DNA from: Impatiens glandulifera
Lineage: Eukaryota; Streptophyta; Magnoliopsida; Ericales; Balsaminaceae
Reading direction: 5' to 3'
Assembly (NCBI RefSeq): GCF_907164915.1
Contig: NC_061863.1
Span: 45,605,382-45,669,381 of the forward strand
Length of the DNA: 64,000 bases
Below the pieces are notes generated by a model, which saw nothing but the letters and a program-made list of their open reading frames with translations, ran no database searches and was not told where the DNA came from. Positions within the stretch are counted from its first letter, which is position 1. The number at the start of each line of letters is the position of its first letter. Shown here piece by piece: positions 1-11,914 of this stretch. Position numbers and translations under genes: made by a program.

Positions 1-1475
1 AAATTCTTTACCATCCAATTTATTTAGAAAACTAGTAAGATTCTCATAATCATGTACCCATTTTAATTTATTGTGTGTTTTAAACAAGAATGAAACTTAT
101 GATCTCCTAAAAAAAAAAAATTTTTTGAAGTTTAGAGTCAAATGAAAAGAATTTGGATTTGTATATCTCTCCCTATAAATGATAAAATACAAAATTTATA
201 TTTAAAAGTTAAAAAAAAATGGTATCCCTAGTTTTGAGTCATTTAAAATAATTAGCAAGCAAAATTGAGCCGGCAAAAAAATAAAAGCTAAATTTATGGC
301 TCTTTATTGGGTTAATTGTGATTTCGTACCTCTCTTTTCAAATCTCACAATTCAGAGCTCCTTATTGTTAAAATTATACAAAAACGAGGTTTGTCTTCAT
401 TGTTCAAATCGTTAACTTATTATATATTTGTATTTATAAATAAAAAATAAAAGATACATGTCACCAATTAACTAGCGAATTTTAGCGAATTGAAATTTTT
501 TTTATTACCGAATTAACGAATTTCATAGAATCGGTCATCAAAAATCTAAATTTGTTGAAATTCAGTAGTTAAATTGGTTACATTTATCTTTTATTTATTT
601 ATTTATTAATCCACGTAAATAATAATTTAACGACATTTAAAATTGTTAACATAAAATATTGTTTTTATAAAACTATAACAATAAGGAGCATGTATTGTAA
701 CTTAAGGAAAAAAAGAACCTCAATTCGACTAAATAAAAAAAATTTAATTTTATAATGGGTTAAGCAACTAAAATAAACTTAAAAAAACAAAAGTTGATTT
801 TCAGATTAAGCTAATAAGCTCATATTTTTAGATTAAGCTAAGATGATCTTGGATAAATGAAACGTAAGCGTCAGTTTTACATAATCACCATCGTCTTCTT
901 CGTATTTATCCTAAAATCGCTCAACAACTTTAAATATTGAGTTGATTAGTCCAACGTGACTGTATTTACATTAGGTCAGTCTCTTCATCAATCCCTCAAG
1001 AAAATCTTGCTTTTTTTTCTTCTATTTCAATCGCTACATGCCCTTTGTGAGTTTACCCATTTCTTCTTTTGTAAATTGTAATGATCTTGTTACATCTACA
1101 ATTCTACATCAATTATCTCTATCTAGGTGACCACACATGACACATTATCCGGAAAGTGAAAAGATCTTCTCTATTGGTTTATGTTTCTTCAAATTATATA
1201 CTTCCTCTCCTTGCATGTGACTTGTTTGCGATAACTTTAAAAAATGATAGCTACAAAGTTCGCAATTTTGTTTCTACGTCTCCATGTGATTTCCTTGTTA
1301 GAGGTAACGGTGGTAATAATTTACTACATATGTGGATGGATGGATCTTTTTTCTTTTTTAAAATGTGTTCCTTGTTTTGTCTTACATTCAGGCTGTTGGA
1401 AATCCTCCAACATGCCCAACTGATAATGATAGTAAATGTGGTGATTGGGAAGGAGAGTTTTTCCCAAGAATTCCC
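1..1475 (+). repeat. Segmental duplicate of the MATE-xylose isomerase interval
   Basis: This block aligns, with many small differences, to about 14730-16130: the DNA downstream of the MATE gene, the xylose isomerase promoter and 5' leader, and its first two coding exons. Shared landmarks include the stretch around 940-1010 (matching about 15600-15675) and the leader around 1150-1240. It starts at or before the window edge, so the duplication may extend left and could include another MATE copy. On the right, homology stops abruptly inside exon 2, where LTR-like sequence begins. Confidence 0.85.
1244..1475 (+). pseudogene. Xylose isomerase 5' fragment (exon 1 and part of exon 2)
   Basis: Exon 1 (1244-1303) encodes a signal-peptide-like start ([14 protein letters not shown]...) nearly identical to the intact gene at 15889, ends at a conserved GT donor and is followed by a homologous intron. 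Exon 2 (from 1392) encodes a Cys-containing segment with [16 protein letters not shown] and stops being homologous after the codons for PRIP. The remaining 18 exons are absent and LTR sequence follows at 1476. A cag that may be the 5'UTR intron acceptor in the intact gene (15856-15858) reads cat here (about 1214-1216). With no catalytic domain it cannot encode an enzyme. Confidence 0.85.
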
Positions 1476-2300
1476 TTAACTTAACTTAGGACTGAGAGCC
1501 TCTTGCACCTCGATCGAGGACTTCCCACACCTAACCAAGAGCCTCCACACTTCGATCAAGGGTTTCCTACACCCGATCGAGAGGTCTCGACCTAGGACCC
1601 TCGGGATTTATCCCAAGACCAAGAGATCGGCACTCTAGACTGAAAGGAGCGGTGGGATCTATTTGGTATTTTGAATTTTTAAAATTATTTTTTAATTTGA
1701 AGCCCCAAACGATTTTCTAAAAATTTGGAAAAATAAAATAAAACAATTTCAAAATAATTTTAGAATATTTTCATAAAAATTGTTCTGAGAAGGGTCTGTT
1801 AGAGATTTATTTTTAAATTTTAATACCTTAAACTGATATTTTTTAAGTACTTTTCTCAACAACCATCGACATCAATAGTAAGTACCAACATTTTAAATAT
1901 TATTCTATAATTTTAAATCTAAGAATACATATGCATATCTAGGACTTAAAAATAATTTGTTAAATAAAATGTAATAAAATTAATTTTTCAAAAGCCAAGA
2001 TTTTATCAAGTAAACATCGTTCTTTAACGGGTACGGAGGATATAATGCAAAAATCTTTTCTCAAGTATCACCAAACATCAAATTCAAAAAATCTATAGTT
2101 AAATATACGTTTATGTATGTATACAAAATATTTTACTAGTTTTAAATTAAAAATCAATTTGCGACTCTTTCATCGAATAAATAATCTTTTAAATTAATTA
2201 TTTTAAATTAATTTAAAATACATATTTCTCTTAATCAAAACGATGATTTGATTATCTTAAATCTAAAAGATTATTTAAATTTGATAAAAAAAATTAATTA
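1476..2300 (+). mobile_element. Tat/Ogre-like Ty3/gypsy LTR fragment with primer-binding site
   Basis: From 1476 the sequence matches, in opposite orientation, the LTR-like blocks at 38530-40500 and 48080-49930. Shared pieces are a short-period array with TCGATC/TCGGTC cores near 1500-1640 and the LTR end at about 2020-2157. Immediately inside is TTGCGACTCTTTC (2158-2170), a one-mismatch version of the TGGCGACTC primer-binding site known for Tat/Ogre elements (tRNA-Arg primed). About 50 bp of AT-rich internal sequence beyond it also matches. The 5' end of the LTR is missing and no coding region survives. Lineage is inferred from the primer-binding site and LTR resemblance only. Confidence 0.55.
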
Positions 2301-2419
2301 TTGTTATAATTAATTTTAAAATGTCGATACATATTTTCTAAATCTTTTAAAAAAATAATGTTTTATTAAAAAAAATATTCTCGACACGTAAACTAATGTT
2401 GAAATTTCTCGAACCACTA

Positions 2420-2700
2420 ATATAAAAATTGGTTTGATTATCGTCGCTAAAGATCAACAACCACAAGAAATTGACATGTGGCTAACTATCTCTATTGGTT
2501 CTGTAGCTAAAATATAGCTACAGGAATGAGTACTATGGCTAAAGGGTTTGCAACAGGTATAAATTACTATGGCTAAAAAAATGGTTAAGACAATAAATTA
2601 TTGTCGCTAAAAAAGTGGTTAAGGGCATAAATTACTGTCGCTAAAAGGATAAAAGGATAGTATAAAAATAAATTATTGTCGCCAAATGTATATATATTAA
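2420..2700 (+). repeat. Dispersed GCTAAA subterminal-type repeats
   Basis: At least six imperfect copies of a motif like ATAAATTAYTRTSGCTAAAA occur here, near 2440, 2533, 2568, 2605, 2636 and 2678. Such clusters are typical of the subterminal regions of DNA transposons such as CACTA or Mutator-like elements, but no terminal repeats or transposase were identified. A weakly similar inverted segment (atgtggct... with tctctattggt) lies near 7240-7290, so 2.4-7.3 kb could be one decayed element. This is tentative. Confidence 0.4.
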
Positions 2701-3127
2701 TACTTTTTCTTTATTAAGAATCAGAATAAGAATAAAATAAAAAAATTAATACTAAAATTAGATCATTTATAATATTAAAACAAACAAATATAACATTTTT
2801 ATCAAATAAAAATAATATTTCTCAATCTTAAAAATGCATACAAAATATATCAAATATAAATTTGAACTCTTATAACATAAAACTCTCATCGGTTATTAAA
2901 ATATCTTTTTATTAAAGTCATCTAAGTAGTCCATGTCAATCTAAACAAGTCAAAGTATAAATTAATTCATATATATCCATGCATTAAATTTTAATGTGCA
3001 ATTGATGGACCAGATTTTCATCCATGTCTTTAACTCGAATAAATATTATTTAACTAATAGCCTAGGAGTTAAGGCAGACAATAAGTGATTTACATGAAGA
3101 GAATGACATTCACTATATATTTTTATC

Positions 3128-3605
3128 TGGATGACAATTTGAAACCGCCCCGCGAAAATCGAACTGAATTGCCTCGTTTGGGACAGTTTTTCCTCGAAAC
3201 CGAACGGGGATGGGGCGGGGATGGTATTTGCGTCCCCCGCTCCGACCCGCCCCGATTTGACCCTAATTCTACCCCGAATACCATAAACATAATTAAATAT
3301 ATTAAATCACCAATATATTTATTTATTCACTATATTTTATAAGAGTAGTAAGGTTATTTCTTTATAATAATATAAAATTTTAATATATTACAATATATAT
3401 TATATTAAAAAAATCATTTATATAACTTTATTGTATAATTTTTATTTATTTATTTTTTAAAATTATTAACGGTGCCTCGCGGGATTCCCCAAAATCGAAA
3501 AAACCGAACGAGACAGGGATGGTATTAAAAAAATCCCCGAAATTTAAACAGGGCGGGGATGGTAATTGCATTCTCCGCCCCGAACCGCCCCATTGCCATC
3601 CCTAC
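3128..3605. mobile_element. hAT-like non-autonomous element (GGGATGGCAAT termini)
   Basis: The left end contains GGATGACAAT followed by a GC-rich CCGCCCCGC. The right end is CCGCCCCATTGCCATCCCTA, whose reverse complement begins GGGATGGCAATGGGGCGG. The interior has further GGCGGGGATGG motifs separated by an AT-rich core (about 3260-3470). GC-rich ends around an AT-rich core match the element at 50176-50969, which has a clear 8-bp target duplication. I could not see a clean target duplication here. It contains no coding capacity. Confidence 0.6.
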
Positions 3606-4289
3606 TCTAAATATATGAAGGTTGGTGGTGTTATTCTTGCAATTCATCAACATGTACAAATAAACAAAGCTATAAATAAACAAAGCAATGAAGGACATGT
3701 ATATGTGTCAAGTTCTAATTGAACAATTTGCAAGTTTCTAGGTACTCTAACACATTCACGTGATTGCAATAACAAGATTAAATTGTTTTTTTTATTTAAG
3801 AGATATATTATTAACCATGAGATACTACTAAAAATTAGAATTTCATCATTAACATGCCATACAACTAAAGACTATCACTATATTAACCTAAGAGGCAAAG
3901 AGAATTTTTTTGAAATCAGTTAAACGATAAACACTTTAGAAAGATCCCTTAAGTTGAGGAAACCAGACCAAGGAAACAATAAAAATATGAAGTAAGACAA
4001 ATTTCACTGTCAATAACACTACCTTCTACCATACCATAGCTCTTTTCTCTTGATGATGATGATAGTTATATCATTTCACTGTCAATAATTACAAGACAAT
4101 AACATAAATTTGGAAATATGAAACCATGATTACCCAAATTCTTAATAAACTAGCCACCAATCAATAACCCTATTGAATTTCAGAAATTCATGTTTGAAAG
4201 TTGCAATTACAAACAATAACTACAATAAAAATGAGAAGTGTCTATAACAGTAATAAACATGATTTAGAAGTTGTTGGTAGTAAGTTAGA

Positions 4290-4728
4290 TAATTGTCTAT
4301 AGTTTATAAGAGGTAACATCAAACTTACTTTGTGTATCCATGTTTGCAAACAGAAGAGTGAAGCTAAATTGAAACTAACTTCCTACCGTCAATATTAGAG
4401 ATTCTTTGAAGTATCATTTAATACCCATGCAAATTTGGATTTGAATGATGAAAATGCAAAACAACAATATTCAAATGATTTTTTACTTAACATAACTAAT
4501 TGTCTTAATTGTCTATAGTCTATAAGAGAGGTAACATCAAACTTACTTTGTGTATCCATGTTTGCAAATAGAAGAGTGAAGCTAAATTGAAACTAAATTC
4601 CTACTGTCAATATCAGAGATTCTTTGAAGTATCATTTAATACCCATGTAAATTTGGATTTGAGTGGTGAAAATGCAAAACAATAATATTCAAATGAGTTT
4701 TTACTTAACATAACTAATTGTCTTAATC
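4290..4728 (+). repeat. Two-copy tandem repeat, unit about 217 bp
   Basis: A unit beginning TAATTGTCTATAG and ending near the ACATAACTAATTGTC motif occurs twice in direct orientation, at about 4290-4506 and 4507-4728. The copies differ by scattered substitutions and small indels. No coding potential was seen. Confidence 0.85.
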
Positions 4729-4739
4729 ACACCTCAATA

Positions 4740-6660
4740 TTAACGTTCATAGAGAAAGAGAGGGATTAGTAATATTTTTACCTAACCATTTGCGGTATTC
4801 TAGAACCTAGAAGAAGAATCTTTGTGTAAGAAGAGTCGAATATCAAACTCAAAATTTATTAGAATAATAGACTTTGTTGGCTATTTGACACGATCTAGCT
4901 GAACCTGGTAAACTGTTTGTCAAAAAATAGAAAAAAGAAAAACAACCGTGTCAAAAGAGGACCGTGAAACAACATTTTTTCTAAAAAATACTAGAGTAAT
5001 ATATTTTTCAAATTTCCTTTTTAAGAATTATTCATCTATCCTTATAGAATATTATGCTAAGAATTGATTATATCTTTAACTGAACATAATAGAGCAATAT
5101 TATGAACAATAAGAAGATGAACCCCTTCATTTGAGTAATCAAATTATTATTCTGGGAATTCAGGTGAGCCTGATCTAGAAGAATAAGCAGATGAGGCCAA
5201 TGCATTCTAAAAGGGTTGGAAGCAACAAGCTAGGGTAGAGGCTAGGTGTGGCCATATACTTTGCTAGTGCTGAGGTGGGTGTTGATGTTGGTGAATGAGC
5301 AGTCTGTTTGTGCGGGAGTGGTGGGATGTGAGCATGACGATGAGAAGGTGGTGGTTCTGGACTTTACTGGTGTTGATGGTCATGAAAAGGTGAAGGTGCT
5401 AGACTAGTAGATGATTTAGTCATTCACATATGTACCTTCTTTTTGGTATTTCTAACTAATACATTTTGTTTCTGTCTTTAACTTCAAAACCTAATAATGT
5501 CACAATCACAAATGCTTAATAATAAGCTAAAAGGATCCTAAATGATTAACACAAAAAAAATAAGATAAAACAAGTCACAAAAGATGAAAATTCTGGGAGA
5601 AGTTATTAAGAATACTTAGATTTCTTGCATCTCAACCAAATTATTTAGACTTTTAAGTTCCCACAAGTGGATGGATGGATGGATGTAAACAAAAGATTAA
5701 GAAGATGAAATTTAGTATTTAGTCTTTATTTTTGTTAATTGAATTTTAACAAATATTTGAAATCTAGTTTCAACTATACATCTTCAATCTATACATTAGT
5801 TTGTTACTGCAACATTGACTTGACTAGAGAGAAAGCATATATCTCAATGCAAGAAGATTTTACTGATTTAGGGGTTTTAAATGGGTTATTAACTTATTGT
5901 TATGCCTACTAAATAATAGAGGTACATATCTAGAATTGCTTTTTGTAGAAAATAATCAAATGAAGACAAATTTATGTAGCTTAGATTTTCAAATTCATAG
6001 AAATGAATAATGTAGATATCAAATAGAAAAGCTAAATATGCATAAGAAAACTAGAACAAAACGATTTTCACAGCAAAATTAAGAGCAATTTATTCTACCT
6101 TTCCTCGTCTTCTTAAACATATGTTTTTTTATGTGTATTTTGCCTTAAAATAACTTGAGCTACAGTCTACCATAACTAGCCATGTCGATTATAATTCAAA
6201 CATATCGAAATTATGTAGAAGGGATAGAAACAAGAAGACAACGAAATATCACTATTATAGGATGGTAAAACTTGTCTCTAAGAATCTTTGTAATATCTTC
6301 TCTAACATTATTAAACTGCTCTGGATCAAAAGCAAACATTTTGGCGAAGCTACTGATTACAGAAAACTTTTTATATATTACAGGATTCAACCTCCTTTTT
6401 CATGTGTGAGAGATGGAGACTGATCAAAATCTGATTTACAAGTAGAATTGACGAAAATCATAAGTTGCTGATATTAAAAAACTAATGCGATTCATAGATA
6501 GTTACTAACCTGTAAAGAGATTATTCTCTTTAGGAACGACATTTAGGATAAAACTTTAAATCCAATCGAAAATCGGTGAAATCTTCCTTCAACTGTGAAG
6601 AACTCTATCACGATTATCCCGTCATCGATTTTCATAGGAATCGGCGAACATTTCAGAAAA
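4740..6660. other. Intergenic, no gene recognised
   Basis: There is a mildly GC-richer patch at 5160-5420 rich in GGTG/GATG trinucleotides, but stop codons interrupt all frames. Nothing here resembles a gene or element I can name. It could be the decayed interior of a transposon bounded by the GCTAAA repeats upstream and the similar inverted segment near 7250. Confidence 0.4.
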
Positions 6661-6679
6661 TAATATTATACCAGTGCGG

Positions 6680-6960
6680 CGTACGTACAATAGTTGTAGT
6701 GACAAATGAGAGAATAGAATATTCAAATGGAAATTGATGGAGGACATTACGTGTCATTCTGATTCGCTGAAAAAATAACAAATTTTATTTCTCTTTCTTC
6801 TAACCATTTATTTTTTTAGCTAGTGATGTAGTGACACGTCATTTCCTCCTCGTTCCCTCTTCCAAATTTCCTCCTTATCACTCCTCATTTAACCCCTTCC
6901 TTTATTTGGTACTTCAGTCATCTAATAACACAATTCAGTTTCTCTGGCCCAAAACGAATA
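6680..6960. repeat. Dispersed repeat, copy 1 (related to 9350-9530)
   Basis: The stretch containing GAGAGAATAGAATATT, the AAAAAATAACA block and AGCTAGTGATGTAGTGACACGTCATTTCCTCC is similar in order and spacing to 9350-9530 (GAGAGAATGAGAATGG, AAAAAATAACATAA, CCAGTGATGTAGTGGCACATCG). It is probably a short non-autonomous transposon. Termini and target duplications are not resolved. Confidence 0.5.
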
Positions 6961-7679
6961 GGTGAAAAAGAATGAGACTACTATTAGAAATTTTAAATAA
7001 AATCATAATATTTAATCGGATGAACATTTTTTATTTTGAATATGTTGATACTTTTACGTAATGACAGTTTCAGTCTACGAACCAAAATGAAAATTTATAA
7101 AAGGAAATAGAATTATTTTTAGAATTTTTAAATAAATAGAAATATAATTTAATTGTGTAGGTCTCAATATTTTAATATTGAATTTTTTATCTAAAATATT
7201 AATAATAATTAATATTTAAAAAGAAAAGTTAAATATAGCCACATGATTTATTATTTTTTGTTTGACCAATAGAGACAGTAAAACTATACTGTTACTAAAT
7301 TTTGTTGCTTTTGATAAAAAAAATTAATAGTGAACCTCAAGTTTTTTTATCACAAAGAGATTTTTGGGGTTATAGAAGTTAACTTTGTTAATTTTTTAAA
7401 TATAACACATTTTGAAAAGTTCATAAGTTTAAATATAATATTTCAAATACATCATGAGACATTCTACCAAATTAATATGTATGTTTGAGACATTCTATCA
7501 AATTCGTAGACAAATTTGAAATTATTTCCATTGATAAATAGTTCGACTCAGCCTTGACAATCAAGCAGTGAAAAGAACAGTGAATAAATATATTAGAAGA
7601 ATTGATTTACTATTTCTTATAACTAGGAAATTCTCGTGTGTGATGCATAAGGATAAAAATATATTGTTATAACATCTCG

Positions 7680-7975
7680 TGTTTATCAAATTTGGTGTTG
7701 AATTAAAAATAAAAAGTGTTATTAGCCTAGTGGTTAAAGAGTTGTACTTGTTTTTGTTAGGTGGTGAGTTTGAAACATACATATAGTATTTTTTATTTTA
7801 TTTATAACCGTTTTAAGTTTATGGGCGGGTCAACCCAGAATCCGACCCAAGTATCCATTTACTCTCACATATATATCCAAATTAATCAAATCTCTCGACC
7901 CGGTAATCCGAACATTTTCAAAATTAAGCATATTATATATATATATATATATTATATATATATATATATATATAT
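7680..7975 (+). repeat. Helitron/SINE-like dispersed repeat, copy 1
   Basis: Belongs to the same family as 37010-37262, 45757-46010 and 46054-46254, here in the opposite orientation. It carries a tRNA A-box-like motif (TAGCCTAGTGG, near 7723), the block GGGCGGGTCAACCCAGAATCCGACCC (7824-7849), CTCGACCCGGTAATCCG, and ends in an AT dinucleotide run at 7934-7975. No protein is encoded. Confidence 0.6.
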
Positions 7976-8069
7976 GGTGAATTTTGTTTTTGTTCTCAAT
8001 ATAAACATAAATTGGAATAGTAGAAAAAAAAGAATTATATATTAGTTGCATATCTATTAATGACATAAG

Positions 8070-8690
8070 TTAAACTATAGGGCGGAAAAATTAGAACATC
8101 CTACCGTAAAATATCGAAAATATAGATTTTTTTGGTATAAAAAATGGTAAGATATGTTACCGATACCGAAATTAATTGTACGATAAAGTGTAAGATTTTT
8201 AAAGTTTTGGTATATCAAGATATACCGAAATAATATTTATAAATTATAATATATATAATAATTATAAATAGTTAATTTTTTTTTCATTTCAAGAAATAGA
8301 TATACACCGTCATTATGAATTTTTCGGTAAAATTAAATCAATCTTAATAAATTTATTTCTTTTTTTTTTGTTAACATAAACTCTAAAAAATATTTTTCAT
8401 TTTAACCTTAATAAATTTATTTATTTTTCTAAACAAATTTGATGTTAAATTAAAATATAATTCAATTGTAATATTCGGTATGAACGGTATAATATTGATC
8501 GTACCAAAATTATAGTATACAGTCAATATTCGGTAGGATCGATATATTACTTGTATCCTATCGAGATTTCGGTATACTAAAATAACGGTATAGTAATAAT
8601 ATGAATTTACTTATACCGAAAATTTTAATACGATATAAATCCTAAATTAAAAGTTATGCTATACTGTACCGACCCACTCATATGTTAAAC
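8070..8690. repeat. GGTATACCG-rich dispersed repeat, copy 1
   Basis: AT-rich sequence with many short motifs of the type GGTATA/TACCG (for example CCGATACCGAAATTA near 8160-8175 and TCGGTATACTAAAATAACGG near 8570-8590). It aligns in part with 41160-41880 and 51690-52690. It is non-coding and its element class is unknown. Confidence 0.6.
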
Positions 8691-8699
8691 TATCTATTT

Positions 8700-11608
8700 T
8701 ATCATTTTTTAAATTTATTATTTCATTCATACATTCAAATTTAAAAAAATAATTATGACACGAGTTTAATTTCAGGTGTGAACAGACTCATATAAATAAA
8801 ATTATATATATATATATAATTGCTAATATAAATAAATAAATAATATATTTTTTAACACTCACCACAATTCCACGTTCACTCTCATTTAAAATTAAAACGT
8901 TTTGGGTGAATTTTTTTTAAAAATAAATAAATAATCATTAAATTAATCTAGTTGATATAAATAAATAACACCTAAATGATTTATATACATTTAGTTGCTA
9001 ATAATCACAATATTATTTGAACTAGCTAGATAAAAATAATATAAGTGGAATTTTAAAAAATAAACAAATTAAAAAAAATATTTGAAGAATATTTTTTTTA
9101 ATAATTATTATATTCATATAACAAATTATAAATATAATTTAATAATTAAAATTTTCATATTTTTATAATAAAAATTAAGATTTCAATATAAGTTAATGAA
9201 AAATTGAAATAATTATAAGAAGAGTTTAAATTTTGTTAGAGAATGACAATCCCAACTAAATATTTATGCATAATTATTTTTCTTATTTTGTTCAAATAAA
9301 TTATTTGAATTTAATTAGGAATTAAAATATATTATAATTATTTGAGAAATGATTGAAAGAGAGAATTTGAGGGAGAGAATGAGAATGGAATGATGTGACG
9401 TAATTTGATTAGCCAAAAAAATAACATAATTTTTCTCTCCTCACATTTTATCACCAGTGATGTAGTGGCACATCGTTCTCTCCCTTAAATTTCTTCCCTC
9501 TATCCCTCATCTAATTATTTATTGAGTATGTCACATTAACTATCTCTTATTTTTATTTTTTATTATGAAATAACATAATCAATTTTATATACTTTTGTTT
9601 TGCATGAGGTATATCAATGATTCAATGCTATATAATAATATTAATGGTTTCTTGATCAATACGCTCAACAAAATTTCAATATATTTTTATATGTAAATGA
9701 TTCTGTCATGAGTATTTAATTGTAAAGTTCTATAATGAATTGTGGACAAATAATTTCGTAATGGTCAAGTAAGTAAGTAACAATTATATATATATATATT
9801 ATATATTAATGGGCTGCACAAATACATTATTTTATAATAATATAAGATAATATATTTGACTTCATTGACAAGAAGACAAATTTACTTGGTAATTAATTGC
9901 ATGATATATGTCAGGGAAGCGTAAAATGGAATAATTTTTTTATTTTTATTATTATTATTTTATTTTTGTAAAATGATTTTTTTTATTATTTATTTATTTT
10001 TAGAGTAGGGAAAAGATGGGAGCAGAGTCATTTGCAGTTTGAATGGGATGACATTACCTTGTCTTTTTTTATATTATTTTTAAAAAATGTTTAAAGTTAA
10101 AAGAAAGTTTTAAACTCTGTTGATATCTAATTTTCGAGATCAGACTTTGGATAAATTTAAAATAAAAAATGTTTGATAATTATATGTTGAATAAAAACTT
10201 TGATATTTTATCCATAAAATGTGTATTATATTTTTTTATATATTTTGATAACCTGTAAAAAAATATTGCTGTAAAAAATATTGAAAAACTGATAATCAAT
10301 TAATAGTTTATCGATTTATTGGTTAACCAGTTCTAATAGTTTTTTTGTTTAACTATTTTTCTACTGATTTAATCGATAAATTAATAATTTAATTATATAT
10401 TTATAATTTATATTAGTTATTTTTGTAAATATTAAATATATTATCTTAATAATATATATATATATATATTAATTTTAAATTTAAATTATAATTTATATAA
10501 AATTATTTTTTACAAAAATAATTTATAATTTATATAACTATTAATTAAAAATGAAGTTTATTAAAATATATTATATTGTGACACTAATATAATATATTTC
10601 TAGACAAAAGACGGAAAATTGTATAATAGGATGGTGTAAATAAGTATTTTGAAATTAAAATATTTAATAAATTTAATACTTAATAAAAAAAATTATTGAT
10701 TACAATTAAACTCGATTAATTGACCAAACCGATAAAAACACCTAAAGAACACCTACATTTTAAGATATTATAACAAATTAAATACTTTAACAAAAATGTG
10801 TTAGACTAACTATGTACAAGCCGGCAACTTTTAATCGTTTATTGTTAAAATAACTTGTAATAGTTGATAATATAATTGAGAACATGACATGATGGCCAGT
10901 TGCCAAACACTTTACGGAAATAAATTTTATCTTTTAATGAATAGTGTAAATATATATTAATTAACTTTTATATATTTAAAATATAATCATTCTAATCATA
11001 TAAAATATTAAAATTAATTAAAGTTTCTATAATCATTGGAGCTTCCTCCCTCTATATATATATATTAAAATTCTCCATATATCACATTTTAATTATTTTA
11101 ACCATTAAATTATTTTATTTATAAAAAAATATTTTAATAATTAATCTTTATAAAATCTCAAATAACTTATATTTTATCCAACAATATTTTTTTAAATAAA
11201 ACTCAAAACAATCCTAAAAAACCTAAAATCAAACAAACTTTTGAGCTCCAACTATTTATTATTGGATTTTTAGGTTTTTTTATTTTTTTAATTTTTGTTT
11301 TTTTAATGCATAAAACTATAAAGATCTTGCTATTATTATTTTCATCACAAAATCAATTATTAAAAATTTCTATTCAACATCTATTTTTCAATTAATTTAT
11401 TAATTAAAATATTTTTTCAATTTATTTCTATAAATCTTTAATTTTAAATATAAAAAATATTATACTAATTTAACCTAATTAAAACTCAAATATTATTTTA
11501 TCAAACAATTTTAGAAAAAATACTTAATAAAAATCATAAATAATATATTTACATCTGTCACTATATATTTAATACTTAATATTCAATTAACTTAAAAACA
11601 ATATTCAC

Positions 11609-11643
<35 letters not shown>

Positions 11644-11830
11644 TTAAAACAAGTTTTCTCATTAAAAAAAATACAAATAAAATAAAGTAGGGTATATCTC
11701 TAATGAGAAAGTTTTAAAAATAAAATAGGAATAAATTAAATTGAAGTGGGTATATCTCTAACAAGAAAGTTATGAAAATAAAAGAGGAATAAATGAAATT
11801 GGATTCTACTATGAAAGAATTAGAGGCAGA
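8700..11830. other. AT-rich intergenic DNA with microsatellites
   Basis: No gene was recognised. Contents include the second copy of the dispersed repeat at 9350-9530, short (AT)n runs near 8805, 9787, 10458 and 11055, and an (ATA)n trinucleotide run at 11609-11643. A weakly repeated motif around 11695 and 11746 (GGGTATATCTCTAA with GAGAAAGTT/AAGAAAGTT) lies just upstream of the MATE gene. Confidence 0.6.
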
Positions 11831-11863
11831 TAATCATCTTTGGGGTGGTGCTATCATGTTATT

Positions 11864-11874
11864 CTATATATATC
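11864..11874 (+). promoter_or_regulatory. Candidate TATA box of the MATE gene
   Basis: CTATATATATC lies about 45 bp upstream of the chosen start codon. The spacing would leave only a short 5' leader. The local sequence is AT-rich, so this is a plausible rather than demonstrated core promoter. Confidence 0.35.
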
Positions 11875-11914
11875 TTTCAATGTTATTTTCTCAGTACTGA
11901 CAAGACAGAAAATT

